Below, piece after piece: positions 25,500-36,792 of a stretch of DNA of 64,000 bases. The DNA is taken from positions 1,688,091-1,752,090 of the forward strand of contig JANPYM010000002.1 of NCBI GenBank assembly GCA_025890175.1. Reading direction: 5' to 3'. Made by a program: the position numbers and the translations under genes. How positions within the stretch are numbered: position 1 is the stretch's first letter; each line of letters starts with the position of its first letter. This stretch comes from Ciborinia camelliae (lineage: Eukaryota > Ascomycota > Leotiomycetes > Helotiales > Sclerotiniaceae). The notes under the pieces were generated by a model, which saw only the letters and a program-made list of their open reading frames with translations, did no database searches and had not been told where the DNA came from.

Positions 25500-27016
25500 G
25501 ATGCCTTCAAAATCTGGATCGTCAGCTGCTGTCAACCCAGAAAAAAAAGGATGGTGAAAGTTGACACAAAGTGCGAGAGAACAGATAGGAGGGAGAGTGC
25601 CGGTACCTGTTTGTACTTCAGGACAAAGTGATGGATTGTTTTGTTTTGTTTTTGCTGCAGATTGCCATATGCAGTGGAAAAATAAGATGGAGGGTTAAGG
25701 TTGTATATTGAGGCTCTTCCTAGGAGTGCTAGTATCAATCATGCTATATTTGTCATCATAATTCACTATTCTGACAGTTTTGTTTTGATGCTGTTGAATT
25801 AGCGCTGCTACCCATGGACGCCGCCCTCAACACCACCATGTTTGGTCCATTGCATACGGCCCCGGATTACAAGGATGGAAAAAGTCCGAAATCATCCCAA
25901 AAGTATCGCTGGCCCATTGGATATGAATTCAAGGCTGGACCTGAATATCTTGGTTAAGAGTACAAATTTCTGTGCTGTGCCTCCTCTTGCAGGTGCGACT
26001 AAGCAAATCATGGCCTCCAGCTACCTACCTAGGTTATGAGTGAAACGTTCTTAATTCGCTCATGTTTATAAATGGAGTGAATCCCATTGGCATTCATGGA
26101 CAGTCAATGGTACCCTGATTCTTGATTTGTTGGTTAAAGCAATGGATCGCAATTAGAAACAATAAGCCACGCCTGGGCATGCGGCGACTTAAATTATTGA
26201 TTGGAATTTGGTTGGAAGATGCGGTTACCTACAATCTGACACCGAATGCTCTGTGCGACTTTAGGCACTTGAACTGTTTTATTCCAATAGGCCTGATATC
26301 CCTTTCACCGTGTAGGATAACATGATTTTGAGATCTCCTCGGAGTCTTCAAAATATTGGTGTGAGTGGTCTTTTCGCTTGTGATTTAATAACTGGTTGAA
26401 TTCTAGAGTGCCACATTTGAGCCACATGGGGGAAATCGGTATGGGATCATTGAAATCCATGGATGTCTTCATTTTCAAGTCTTTGAAACAATGTTATAAA
26501 AAGGAGGTTATCCTACACGGTGAAAGGGATACCGTATCCGTACCCCCAGTAAGCCGCTTTAGCACTCATTCATGCAAGCAATGCCGTCAGACCTGTGTGC
26601 GGTTGTGGTGGCGTCTTGCATCAACCCCTACCATTCTTCCGACTGGTTACTTTCCTCACACCACAAGAATGACGGATTTTAGATGCATAAGCCCGTCTCT
26701 CCACTGACGCAGAAGATTCTACGGTTCTAATTCTAGAAGTCTCAAGGTGGTAACAACGTCTACCTGCAAGTGATATTTATATCTGACAGCGGTAATGCAT
26801 ACACCTTGGCAATAGCACCATAACAAAAGACTCGAGTGTTCTGTGAAAGAGTAACATATGAAGATTGAGGTCAGATGCGCATCGTTCATTGAGTTCGGTC
26901 TACATAGCTCTCCAAGAATCGTCCCCGATAATCCTAGCAACTTGCAGTTATCTTCTCCGTACTAGAGTGCCACTTCAATACCAAAAGTCACCCCTAATTT
27001 GTCTTCATGCATTTGT
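25500..27016. other. Intergenic region between two P450 genes
   Basis: 1.5 kb with no supported gene; the ORFs present are short and overlapping. Contains a GTTTTGTTTTG run on the minus-strand leader of the upstream P450 (about 25638-25653) and a TACCTACCTAGGTTA element near 26024-26037. Confidence 0.45.
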
Positions 27017-28815
27017 CTATCTCTGAGACGCCACAGTCATATGCACGTTGAATTCCTTCTGGAAAAATATGCCATGACAAGTGCTTGACCATGGTTTGTA
27101 AGGATTGGCAATGGAGATATCGAAGTTTCGTAACAGCTGTATTGCGGCTCAAGTTGTTAGCCACCAGAATTTCCCTTCACATTTTGCACCGATGCTTACC
27201 TCAAAAATCATCTTGCGTAATTCCATGATCGCCATAGGCATGCCTAAACACTTCGTAGATCCATAACCAAATATCAACTCTTGAGTCTGACGCATTCGTT
27301 GTAGTCGCTCTTCATCATTAATAAGCCATCGCTCTGGCTTGAAAGCATCTTGATCGGTCCCAAAAACCTCATTGAGCTGAGTCCCCCAAGCATTGATGCC
27401 AATGTATGTGCCCTCTGGAATATGATAGCCTTGAATACAGTCCCCACCCGGAGGCACCATGCGTTCTCGAAGTTGGCTTAGCGGAGGAAACTTCCTTAGC
27501 CCTTCAAGAATACAGGCCTGTAAGTATGGGAGTCTTTTGGCTTCGCAGTCCTGAATGATTTCGGATACAAGACCTCTTGTAACAGCATAGGCTATTTCAG
27601 ATTTTAATGTGTTATATACTCTAGGATTGGAGCAAATTGCGAGTAGAGTACTCTGAACAGCGGTTGATGTCGTATCAGAGCCTGCAACACTGGTAGTTGT
27701 TAGATCCTCCTCATGACTCAAGTAATTGATGTCTTACAGTGCAATGGTCAGCTCAGCATCGATTTGATGTCTTGGCACGCCATTCTCGATAAATGCGCTC
27801 ATCATATCAACTCCTCTTTCTGATGTCAAATCTTTTTGCCTCTCCCCGGCTTGATGGATAATCTTTTGTGTATTAGCAATCTTCAAGTCTCTTTAACAAG
27901 TAGCGTTTTCAAGACATACCCCCATAATTCGACCAACACCAGATGAGTCTGTAGATTTTGGCACGATACGAGGCCCGAGAAGAGGAACTTTGCTCAGGTA
28001 ATACATCAATGTATTGAATTCGAGCAGGACGGAGAAGTGCTGACAGACCGCGTTTCCTTGTTGAACTGTGTCCAAAAACTCATATTTGTCGCTATCACTA
28101 GCTACGCAACCTAACTCTTCCCCTAGACAAATCTTTGTGATAATGTCCACTGTCAAGAACTGAAGTCTTTTCCCAATATCAAACGTCTTGAATTGTTCTG
28201 GGGTTGAGAGCCACTCTGTGTTAGCCCGATCAAGCCAATTACTGATCTGTTCATCAATGATAGGCTCCATGATACTCAGATTTTTGCTGCTATACTAGGT
28301 TCATAAGTCAATACAGGATATACACGCAGTTATTCTTGCTGGGGTCGTACGCTAGCGGCAAGCTTGTGTCTCAGATTCCGGTGCTCTTCGCTATCTCTTT
28401 GGGAAACGATGTTGGGAATGTTGGGGTCAATCCTAATAGAGTCAAACCATGGACCACGTGTGTATCCGGATCGGACCCCAAGTATCCTTTGTATAGTGGC
28501 GGGATCATCCGTAATAAGATGGTTTGGCCCGATCCGAGCCAAAGACCCTTTATTTGTCAGTATAGTGCAGTTGGAGATGATTGGACCCTCTACTTTACCA
28601 TAGTAGGAGTTCACCTTAACAAAAATCTCCGCTGATTTCCCGGAAGCTAAGGTCTTTACGATCCAGAATCTCGACCATGCAGCGAATCTGGGGCCAGGGA
28701 TCAGCGACAGGGGTGATATCTGGCGATACAATATCTTCAACCAAAATCGCAGTTTCAACCCAACTATAATGAGAAATAAAGGGGCAAAAACAACATTCTT
28801 TACAAGATCAAACAT
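27017..28815 (-). CDS. Cytochrome P450 (pisatin-demethylase-like monooxygenase)
   Basis: Six exons, complement(27017..27136, 27200..27689, 27738..27862, 27920..28294, 28351..28547, 28599..28815), give 507 aa. The N-terminal anchor (VVFAPLFLIIVGLKL) is followed by LIPGPRFAAWSRFW. The second exon boundary gives YGSLARIGPNHLITDD, strongly like fungal CYP57/CYP65-type enzymes. I-helix is AGSDTTST (307-314), ExxR is E367-GLR370, and the heme loop is FGYGSTKCLGM with Cys452. The last exon supplies LLRNFDISIANPYKPW. Introns are 48-63 bp. One of them (28548-28598) is 51 bp, in frame and stop-free, so it is easily mistaken for coding sequence. Substrate unknown; the family demethylates or hydroxylates small plant or fungal compounds. 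Confidence 0.9.
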
Positions 28816-29194
28816 GATTATATTCGATCAACTCTCTAACAACAGGTTTGAACTGGATGTGTAGCAAAGATGAGACAGTCATATAGTCTTGTTATATATG
28901 ATTATCCGTTATTTTCACCTGTTAATTAAAGACGCATATGACATCTTGCCCCCGAACTTAGCCTCTTATGTGCAACGAAGTAGGGAACCATAGAAATAGA
29001 TGGAGTGCTGTACTCGTATATGATGACTGAACCGAGTAGGAAGGCTAAGTTCATGTATTAGAAGATGCGACATATGCACTGGTGGATCTCAGTATTAGAT
29101 ATCAACAAGGCAGTTTTCCTTTTCAGATTCATGCACCGTGTTGTGAATACAATCCTGTTCGGCATCTCAGCTCGATGAGTTATGCCGAAGCATG

Positions 29195-29397
29195 TAAGAC
29201 TGAAAGAGCCGCCTGGCTGTTATAAGTAGATGCAAAGTGATATATAAAAACCCAGTCCGCTTGGCCGTTATGGGTGTGTGCGAAGTGGTGTGTAAGAATT
29301 CAGTCTATTTGATTGTTATGAGTATGTGTGAAGTGGTGTGTAAGAATGCAGACTATCTAGCTGTTATTAATATATGCTAAATGGGATGTAAGAATGT
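29195..29397. repeat. Degenerate 48-bp tandem repeat, block A
   Basis: The anchor TAAGAA/TAAAAA recurs at 29195, 29245, 29293, 29341 and 29389, a spacing of 48-50 bp. Each unit has the form (C)AGTC-TAT-GTTATnAGTATGTGnGAAGTGGTGTG with many substitutions. The best pair are the units ending at 29293 and 29341. Four units are discernible. Confidence 0.65.
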
Positions 29398-29740
29398 TAC
29401 CATCTAAATATATAAGGTAGTATTTGAAAAAGCAATATATTTGGCTACCGTATTTTCCTTATTATAAACAGAATATATAGAAAAGTATATTAATATTATA
29501 GTAACTAAGGAACTAAGTTCTATAGAATTAAGATATTCTATAGAAGGCCCTTATAAATAACTGAATATTAACGAAATCAAAAGAAGAGAAACTTGAAATT
29601 TTAAGATATTAATTTCGATTCTGATTTCATTATACAACTAATCTAAACTCGTAATATAAAGTATTAAACTTTATAATAGATTTTATACCACATAAATCCA
29701 AACTTTTTGCCAGTAAAATATTATCTTAACCAATCAATAC

Positions 29741-29850
29741 GGTATTATAAGTACATGTAAAGTGAGTGGTGTAGAAACGCAGGCCACCTGGTCGCAATGA
29801 GTGCGTACAGAGTGCCCAGGTGGTGTGTAAGAACGCAGTCACCTTGTAGA
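29741..29850. repeat. Degenerate 48-bp repeat, block B
   Basis: Two more, GC-richer copies of the same unit: GTGGTGTAGAAACGCAG and GGTGGTGTGTAAGAACGCAG, with anchors 56 bp apart. Block B lies on the far side of the AT-rich island from block A. It is less diverged between copies, suggesting that the island or an insertion split one array. Confidence 0.5.
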
Positions 29851-30033
29851 GCCCCGGCCGCATCCCTGGAATATTTGGATGGCACAGGCAGGACCAATAG
29901 CGTCCCTCCTTGTGAAGCATTCGCTCGTCAAGATATAACTGGTATGTTTTTCAATATTGAGTGGCTACTCTCCTGTACCCACTTTTTCTTTGAAATCAGA
30001 CTGTTATTCCCTCAACTTTTCACGGCCTTCAAT

Positions 30034-31530
30034 ATGAGTTTTCCGGCGTCATCTGCTAGCCTTTTGGATTACCCAATTTCGCCTCCACCTCCAGGGCAGA
30101 CGCCAAATTTTGCAAACCCCGAATCCAGAGCATCTTGGATATACATAGCTTCTGGTATCTGTGTACCACTTATTTTGATATTTGCAGCTTTGCGTATCTA
30201 TGCGAAAGTGGTGGTGCTTAACAAAAGAAAGTCCTGGGACGATCGTAGGTCTACTTGATACACTCGTCTACGAACTTGACATATATTGATGGCTTTGAAT
30301 AGTAACTTGCACCCTCGGATTGGCAAGCATACGCCTTGAATGACCCGGCTGCACCGTACTAATCATGTTCTTAGCTCTCTGGCCTCACTTTCATCTCATT
30401 GACACTCGTCGGTACGTTCTGAAGCACCTTATTCTGGCATGCAAGTTAAGTTACGAACAATCAAACAGCGGTCTCTGGCGGTGCATACGGGAAACACCAG
30501 TGGGATATAACTGTTGGTGACTTCACAAAGGAACAGCTGGTGGTAAGATGATGCGCGGTGATACCCAATCTCATCAACAGTTGAACTGACTGTTAAAAGG
30601 TAACGCTAATCGTAGAGTGCATTTATGGGCCTTGTATCTGGCTGATCAAGCTCTCCCTATTTGTACTCTACATTGAGATCTTTAACGTCCTCCGATGGCT
30701 CAGAATAATGGCTTTTACCGGCATGATCGTGACTGGAGCGTTCTACATAGCAAGCATGGTTGCTTTTGTCGCTCTCTGCGCCCCCAGAAATGGCCACTCT
30801 CAACTAGACTACCTTGGAGCCCTGGCCTCTCCGCGGTGTACATCTTCTAGGCCTGTAATAACCATGACGGGAATTATTAACATAATAAGTGACCTCTTTC
30901 TCGTTCTTCTACCTTTACCGGCGGTCTGGAACCTGCATCTTCCTATCCGCAAGAAGTGGGGTGTTTCCGCAATGTTCATGACTGGCTTAGTGTATGTATT
31001 GCATCTTAAAAAATTTACTCCTATATCTTCAAGAAGCTGATTTCTAAAAGGGCTTGTATTGCTAGTATATTGGGCCTAGTATACCGGCTTGTTGTGGTTC
31101 GTAACACAGATAATACGTGGGAAACAATTCCAGTTTGGACCACTTCGTAAGTATTATTCTTCGCAGCGAAACCTTTTCTAAGATGGAACATAGGATCGTT
31201 GAGATGACGGCCGGTATGACAGTATGTTGCATGCCAACAACCGCTGCCGTCTTCCTTAATATTAAGTTTTCCCCTTCATCAATCTTCTCATCAATCTTAT
31301 CGCGCGGTCGCCGTGCCCTTAAGTCTTCCATGAAATCATCCACTCGACATGAGGAATTGGGAAGTGCTTCAGAGCTACGGCACGTAGACTCCGGACGACT
31401 TGTGCCGGCTGCTACGTCGAATGAATGGCGGATGGAAGACTGGTCCGATGCTCACAGCGACCGAATTCCCAAAAGTGGAATTCGAGAGACAAAGCAGGTC
31501 AATGTGGCATTTGGGACGTCAAGGAAGTGA
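30034..31530 (+). CDS. PTH11-like integral membrane receptor (fungal rhodopsin-domain family)
   Basis: Seven exons, 30034..30244, 30303..30322, 30375..30411, 30469..30542, 30600..30991, 31051..31146 and 31194..31530, give 388 aa in one continuous frame. Helix 1 is WIYIASGICVPLILIFAALRIYAKV, followed by the family motif SWDDLTCTLGL. Then come FISLTLVAVSGGAYGKHQWDI, CIYGPCIWLIKLSLFVLYIEIF, MIVTGAFYIASMVAFVALC, GIINIISDLFLVLLPLPAVW and MTAGMTVCCMPTTAAVF: seven membrane helices. The tail is hydrophilic and Ser/Arg-rich. Exon 2 is only 20 nt, and the intron after it (30323-30374) has a GC-AG border. PTH11-type proteins act as surface sensors in plant-associated fungi; ligand unknown. Confidence 0.82.
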
Positions 31531-31624
31531 AATGTGTCACACATGGGAGGCGACGCACAATATGGTGATTAGGGAGCATGGTGTGTAGGTAGATATTAAG
31601 AAGGAAACAGAATGCAATGAAGTT

Positions 31625-31765
31625 ATGGCGCGAACCATTCAGTGCGGGTTCTTGTTCCTCAATTGGTGCTCCATATGTAAGAAATTCTTGTGGCTAGATA
31701 ACGTCAATAATGATGATATCGCAATCCCTTGCGAGAAATGCAAGCTCGGAGGGATGCCAACCTAG
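31625..31765 (+). CDS. Small Cys-rich ORF, unrecognised
   Basis: A 46-codon frame, MARTIQCGFLFLNWCSICKK...IPCEKCKLGG, with two CxxC pairs (WCSICKK and PCEKCKL) 20 residues apart, spaced like a zinc knuckle. An in-frame stop lies a short way upstream, so it is either a tiny protein or the 3' remnant of a zinc-binding gene. It starts 95 bp after the PTH11-like stop. No family can be assigned. Confidence 0.25.
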   Translation: MARTIQCGFLFLNWCSICKKFLWLDNVNNDDIAIPCEKCKLGGMPT

Positions 31766-32815
31766 TAGGTAGCGGGCCGTATTAAAATCATCAAACCACC
31801 TTCCTTATCCGGTAAAGTCATTAAAATGGACAGACGCTATTCCACAAAAGGCAGCTCGAAAACAAGAAACCCCCAGTTCCATCCTATCGTCCAACTTGTC
31901 CAAGCTTTTTCTCCTCAAGCACAAGCACACCCCGCATAGTGTTTTTAACACGATGGATGCATGGCATGGTGAATCTCGTGACTCTCGTCCGTTATTCATA
32001 GGTATTCGAGTCCACAGATGATAGATACCTAAGTAGGTCCACTGTATGGATCGATAGGTACAGAATAATCAGTGAATAAAGATGGACTCGAGTAGCTGGA
32101 GGGACCAGGTATACCAAACAAGCAGATATACCAAACAAGCAGATATACCAAGCAAACAAGTATACCAAGCAAACAAGTATACCAAGCAAACAAGTATACC
32201 AAGCAAACAAGTATACATACCAAGCAAGTATACCAAGCAGGTATACCAAGCAAGCATTGAAACAATTGAAATTATTTAATTAGCGGAGCAGCTGGAGATA
32301 TCGGATAACCTTGCGGTTAGACCCATAGGTAGATTTACATATCCGTCAGGTACACCGCCAATCATCTATTATGGTTATCTTCGACTTCACGACCAACAAC
32401 CATGTACGTGAAGTTTATTTACCTTGTATTATTTACCTACCTTACCTTTTTATTTCCAAGATATGAATGATTCTTATGTTTCTTACCTATGGATGTTTCT
32501 CATGATGCTTATCAATATTGTATAATTTGTTATCCTCTCAAGAAATTGGAGATCCACGAAAATATATAGAATTAGTCTCAAATGTCTCTTTATATACGGT
32601 AATACCTAATATGTCTTCCAGATAAGGTAGGTGATACCGGTAGGTTTAGCCGTTCGAGAGAAAAAAACGATGAATACCTACTAGGTACCTACTTGAGGTG
32701 AATTTATGCCACATATTCACTTCCATTTCATTCCCATCTTCTTTCTTTCTCGTACATCTACCGGTACTGTACCGGATCTTTGACTTTCAGTTTTTTCAAG
32801 TCTTCGGTATACGCC
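31766..32815. other. Intergenic region with minisatellite
   Basis: 1.05 kb between the PTH11 neighbourhood and the S28 peptidase. It contains a 17-bp minisatellite (listed separately) and CCTA/TAGG elements, for example at 32669-32694. No gene is seen. Confidence 0.5.
32110..32257. repeat. 17-bp minisatellite
   Basis: Nine tandem units starting with TATACC. Units at 32110, 32127, 32144, 32161, 32178 and 32195 are exactly 17 bp: two of TATACCAAACAAGCAGA and four of TATACCAAGCAAACAAG. The last three vary in length (17, 13 and about 16). Because 17 is not a multiple of three and the unit has no stop on the minus strand, all three minus frames read through it. Confidence 0.9.
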
Positions 32816-34729
32816 ATGAAGTGGTCAATTGTATCCGCGGTCTCTTTGCTGGTTGCATCTGCATCTGCAGCTGCTGATCATCCTTTCTCCCGCAAAGGAA
32901 GGTTGGCTCCACCAGTTGATCCAGAGGATGAATTTCTTGTATCTGCCATGGCAGCTGCCGGTACTACAAATTCTGCTTTCTTCGATCAACTTCTGGATCA
33001 TAACGATCCATCCAAAGGAACTTTCCAACAGAAGTTTTGGTGGAATTCCGAGCATTGGGCTGGACCAGGATCTCCAGTAGGAAAACACTGTACTTTTTGC
33101 CATTGAACTCCAGCTGATGATTTTAGGTTGTCTTCTTCACCCCTGGTGAAATCGCTGCTGGAGGCTATGAGGCATACTTAACTAATGTTACCATTACCGG
33201 ATACTTTGCGCAGGAGGTTGAGGGTGCCGTTGTTATGATTGAGCGTATGTGACTTTGCTCTTTCGAAGTGGGAGATATGCTAAATAAGCTACAGATCGCT
33301 ACTGGGGTGAATCGTCTCCGTACGATAACCTGACGACGACGAACTTACAACTCCTCACGCTTGAGCAAGCTATCGCCGATCTTGTTTACTTTGCAAGGAC
33401 AGTTGATCTTCCATTCGACACAAATCACAGCAGTAATGCACCCACTGCACCGTGGATACTCGCGGGTGGAAGCTACAGCGGTGCACTCTCTGCTTGGACC
33501 GAATCTACAAGCCCCGGTACATTCTGGGCTTACCATGCTTCCTCTGCTCCAGTGCAAGCTATCGATGATTATTGGCAATATTTCTACCCCGTCCAAGAGG
33601 CTATGGCAAAGAACTGTAGCAAAGATATTTCTCTAGTTATTGACTATATGGACCATGTCTTGACTCATGGAAATAAAAGTGCGGTAACTGCACTCAAGAC
33701 CAAGTTTGGCTTGGAATCTGTCAAACATAATGATGACTTTATGGCCGTTCTAGAGAACGGTCCGTGGTTGTGGCAAGGAAATAGTTTCTACACGGGCTAT
33801 TCAGCTTACTTCCAATTCTGTGACGCGATCGAGGTGAGTAACTTTATTTCTGGTATGGCTTATTGTATTCTAATTCAATAAAAACAGAATGTCACCGCCG
33901 GAGCTGCCGTCACTCCAGATGAGAATGGCGTTGGTCTTGCTACCGCATTGGAAGGATATGCATCATGGACCAAGAGTTTCGTACCCGGCTGTAAGTACTT
34001 GTTTGCCACCTGGCAATTATCAACTTGCTAACAAAAGATGAACAGTCTGTCAGAGTTATGGTTATGCTGATGCCAATGATACCTCATGTTTCAACACATA
34101 CGATTTTAACAACAAGCAGTTCAGAAACTATAGCGTCTCGAATGCGATTGATAGACAATGGAACTGGATGCTTTGCAATGAACCATTTGATTATTGGCAA
34201 GAGTATGATATCCCAAAATAAATGTTACATTGTCAGTGCTAATCATTTTGGCAGTGGAGCACCAAAGGACAGACCTACAATCGTTTCTCGTCTCATCGAT
34301 TCGGAATACTGGCAAAGACAATGTGATTTGTTCTTCCCAACGGAGGGCAACTATACATATGGTAGTGCCAAGGGTGCTACTGTAGAAGATGTCAACAAGT
34401 TAACCAAGGGATGGGATTCAGTAAACACCACTCGTCTTATCTGGATAAATGGGTATGTTGTCCGGTCGAACTTTCCAGTAATCTGCTGACATGCTTATAG
34501 AGAATATGACCCATGGCGAACAACCACTGTCAGCTCTCAATTTAGACCTGGTGGCGAGTTGCAGTCTACTCCGCAACATCCAGTACACATTATTCCCGGT
34601 GGATTCCATTGCACAGATCTCAGATTGAGGAATGGACAAGTCAACGCAGGCACCCAGAAAGTGATTGATATCGCAGCAGCACAAATAGTGGCATGGACAG
34701 CGGAGTTTTACAATCAAACTTCATACTGA
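32816..34729 (+). CDS. Secreted S28-family serine carboxypeptidase
   Basis: Seven exons, 32816..33076, 33127..33244, 33295..33833, 33888..33990, 34046..34202, 34255..34452 and 34501..34729, give 534 aa; all six introns (50-55 bp) close in frame. The N-terminus is a clear signal peptide (MKWSIVSAVSLLVASASA). The S28 core follows: FFDQLLDHND, VFFTPGE, EHRYWGESSPYDNL, and the nucleophile elbow AGGSYSG with Ser186. The C-terminal exon carries EYDPWR (likely Asp462) and GGFHCTDL (likely His495) of the catalytic triad. Several N-x-S/T sites fit secretion. Relatives (PRCP/DPP2, AspA-type prolyl endopeptidase) cleave after proline, often at acid pH. The exact cleavage preference is not readable from sequence. 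Confidence 0.92.
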
Positions 34730-35318
34730 GGGTATAGATCCCTAGACAAAGATATTAGCATGATAGTGATATACACCTAGGAAGACGCACGAAGAATCTA
34801 CTGGACTAATTAAAATAATAAGAAATAAAGCCATTTCTCTTTGAGATTCTGTGACTTTAGAGCTCCAGTGAAAGAAAAAGGATACCAACCATGGGATGGG
34901 ATGTAAAACATTGAGAGAACCTCGAATTGTTCTTAGAAAATCTAGGTATTTAATTGACCTCTAGGTCTCCATCCTCAACGACATTCCCTTGTGGCTAGAG
35001 TCAAGATTGAAGTTCAGACACAAAAAGAATGATCTAATTAAAAGCACTGAGCGAGGGTAGGTCAGTCTCGTATGGGTAGCTGCTGCCATGCCTACAATTT
35101 TAGTATCTTATCGCTTATCGATCGCTTATCGTTAGCCAGAGCTAGCTCAAGCCACACTCGTAGCCTACGTATAAAAGCAAGCTGTCCTTCCTCTCCATTA
35201 GAAATCAACCACACATCTGAAAATTAGGTATTTATATCCCCAAGAACTTCTTCCTCAGCCAGGAGTTTTCTTCAATCCTTTAAATACTTACATATTTCAT
35301 CAGAAACGAATCTCCAAA
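34730..35318. promoter_or_regulatory. Upstream region of the PDI gene
   Basis: 589 bp after the S28 stop. A direct repeat ATCGCTTATCG occurs near 35108-35132. A pyrimidine-rich leader precedes the ATG at 35319. No ORF is seen. Confidence 0.35.
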
Positions 35319-36478
35319 ATGGTTTCTTTGAAAAGATTTGTGTTCGCTGCCCTTGCCACAGTAGCAACAGCCTCTGCCGTCATCGATTTAATACCATCGA
35401 ATTTCGATCAATTTGCCTTAGAAGGCAAACCAGCTTTAGTTGAATTCTTTGCGCCATGGTGCGGACACTGCAAAAACCTTGCACCAGTTTATGAGCAGCT
35501 TGCTCAGGACTTTGCATTTGCAAAGGATAAGGTTACAATTGCAAAGGTCGACGCAGATGCCGAGAAGAGCTTGGGGAAGAGATTTGGTATTCAAGGTTTC
35601 CCAACTATCAAATACTTTGATGGAAAGAGCAAGACCCCAGAGGATTACAATGGAGGCAGAGATATTGATAGCTTGACGGAATTCATCACAAAGAAGACTG
35701 GCGTTATGCCCAAGAAGGCGAAGGCTGCCCCAAGTGCCGTTGAAATGTTGACCGATAAGTCATTCAAGGAGCAAATTGGCAGTGACAAGGATATTATTGT
35801 TGCTTTCACCGCACCATGGTGTGGCCGTAAGTTCGCCCCAATCCCTACTTCAGTCTCTATAATGACTTGCTAACTTTGATTGTTATAGACTGCAAGAATT
35901 TGGCACCAGTCTGGGAGAAGGTTGCTCAAGATTTCGCCAATGAAGCTAATGTCATCATTGCCAAGGTCGATGCCGAAGAAGAAAACTCCAAGGCTACGTC
36001 AATGGCACAAGGCGTCACCTCTTACCCAACCATTAAATTCTTCCCTAAGGGAAGCACTGTTGGCGAAGCATACTCCGGTGGACGTTCCGAAAAGGATCTC
36101 GTCGAATTCATGAACAGCAAGGCCGGCACACACCGTGCTGTTGGTGGTGGATTGGATGCTATTGCTGGTACCATCGAGGCTTTGGATGCTCTCGTCGCCA
36201 AATTCACCGGCGGTTCAAGCATCGCTGAAGTTGCCGCAGAGGCTACCAAGGCTGCTCAAGAATACAAGGAGGGTGCTCAAGCCAAGTACGCCGAGTATTA
36301 TGTTAAGGTCTTCGACAAGTTGAGCAAGAGTGATAACTATGCCTCAAAGGAGCTTGCCAGATTGGATGGTATTATCAAGAAGGGAGGTTTGGTACCACAG
36401 AAGTTGGACGAGTTCACCAGCAAGACCAACATCTTGAGAAGATTCGTCGAGAAGGCAACTGGAAAGTCCGAATTGTAA
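35319..36478 (+). CDS. tigA: ER protein disulfide isomerase (TigA/ERp38 type)
   Basis: Two exons, 35319..35826 and 35889..36478, give 365 aa. Signal peptide MVSLKRFVFAALATVATASA. Two thioredoxin domains each carry the active site APWCGHCKN (C48-C51 and C168-C171); the single 62-bp intron splits the second active site within the His codon. A C-terminal ERp29-like helical domain follows (AGTIEALDALVAKF to EKATG). The protein ends KSEL, a variant of the K/HDEL retrieval signal. The enzyme forms and rearranges disulfides of secretory proteins. The domain order thioredoxin-thioredoxin-ERp29c matches TigA of Aspergillus and Erp38 of Neurospora. Confidence 0.94.
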
Positions 36479-36792
36479 AGGGTATAATTTGTTCGATATA
36501 AACGGCGGTAACATTTTAATTTCATAAAAAAGTTTGGTTTGGACCGTACTTGGGAGTCGTGAATGGCTTGTATATGAAATAAACAAATTGTGAATCATGT
36601 ACTTTTGAATAACAATCTTGGTATCTCGTCCCATGACCTTCTTTAACGCCCATTTGAACAATCATAATCGCACTTCCATATGCACATCGACCTACTTTCA
36701 ACCAAAGTGCACTCTCATTCTATATACCCAGACTCTACCGGCTCCAAAATTAGGTCAAGTATATGGTAACATACTCGTACATTGTTCGCAGA
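36479..36792. other. Convergent 3' spacer
   Basis: 314 bp between the PDI stop and the stop of the HSBP1-like gene on the other strand. Contains their 3' untranslated regions; no gene is seen. Confidence 0.5.

Larger units (their letters stand above)
28816..30033. other. AT-rich accessory spacer
   Basis: 1.2 kb between the P450 start and the PTH11-like gene. It holds a degenerate 48-bp repeat in two blocks around a strongly AT-rich island at roughly 29400-29740. No gene is seen. Confidence 0.6.

Noticed and set aside
23807..31530. A full secondary-metabolite gene cluster
   Set aside because: No backbone synthase, transporter or transcription factor is visible in the interval.
31992..32265. 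Hydrophobic Leu/Tyr/Trp-rich ORFs in all three minus frames
   Set aside because: They are the translation of the 17-bp minisatellite, not membrane proteins.
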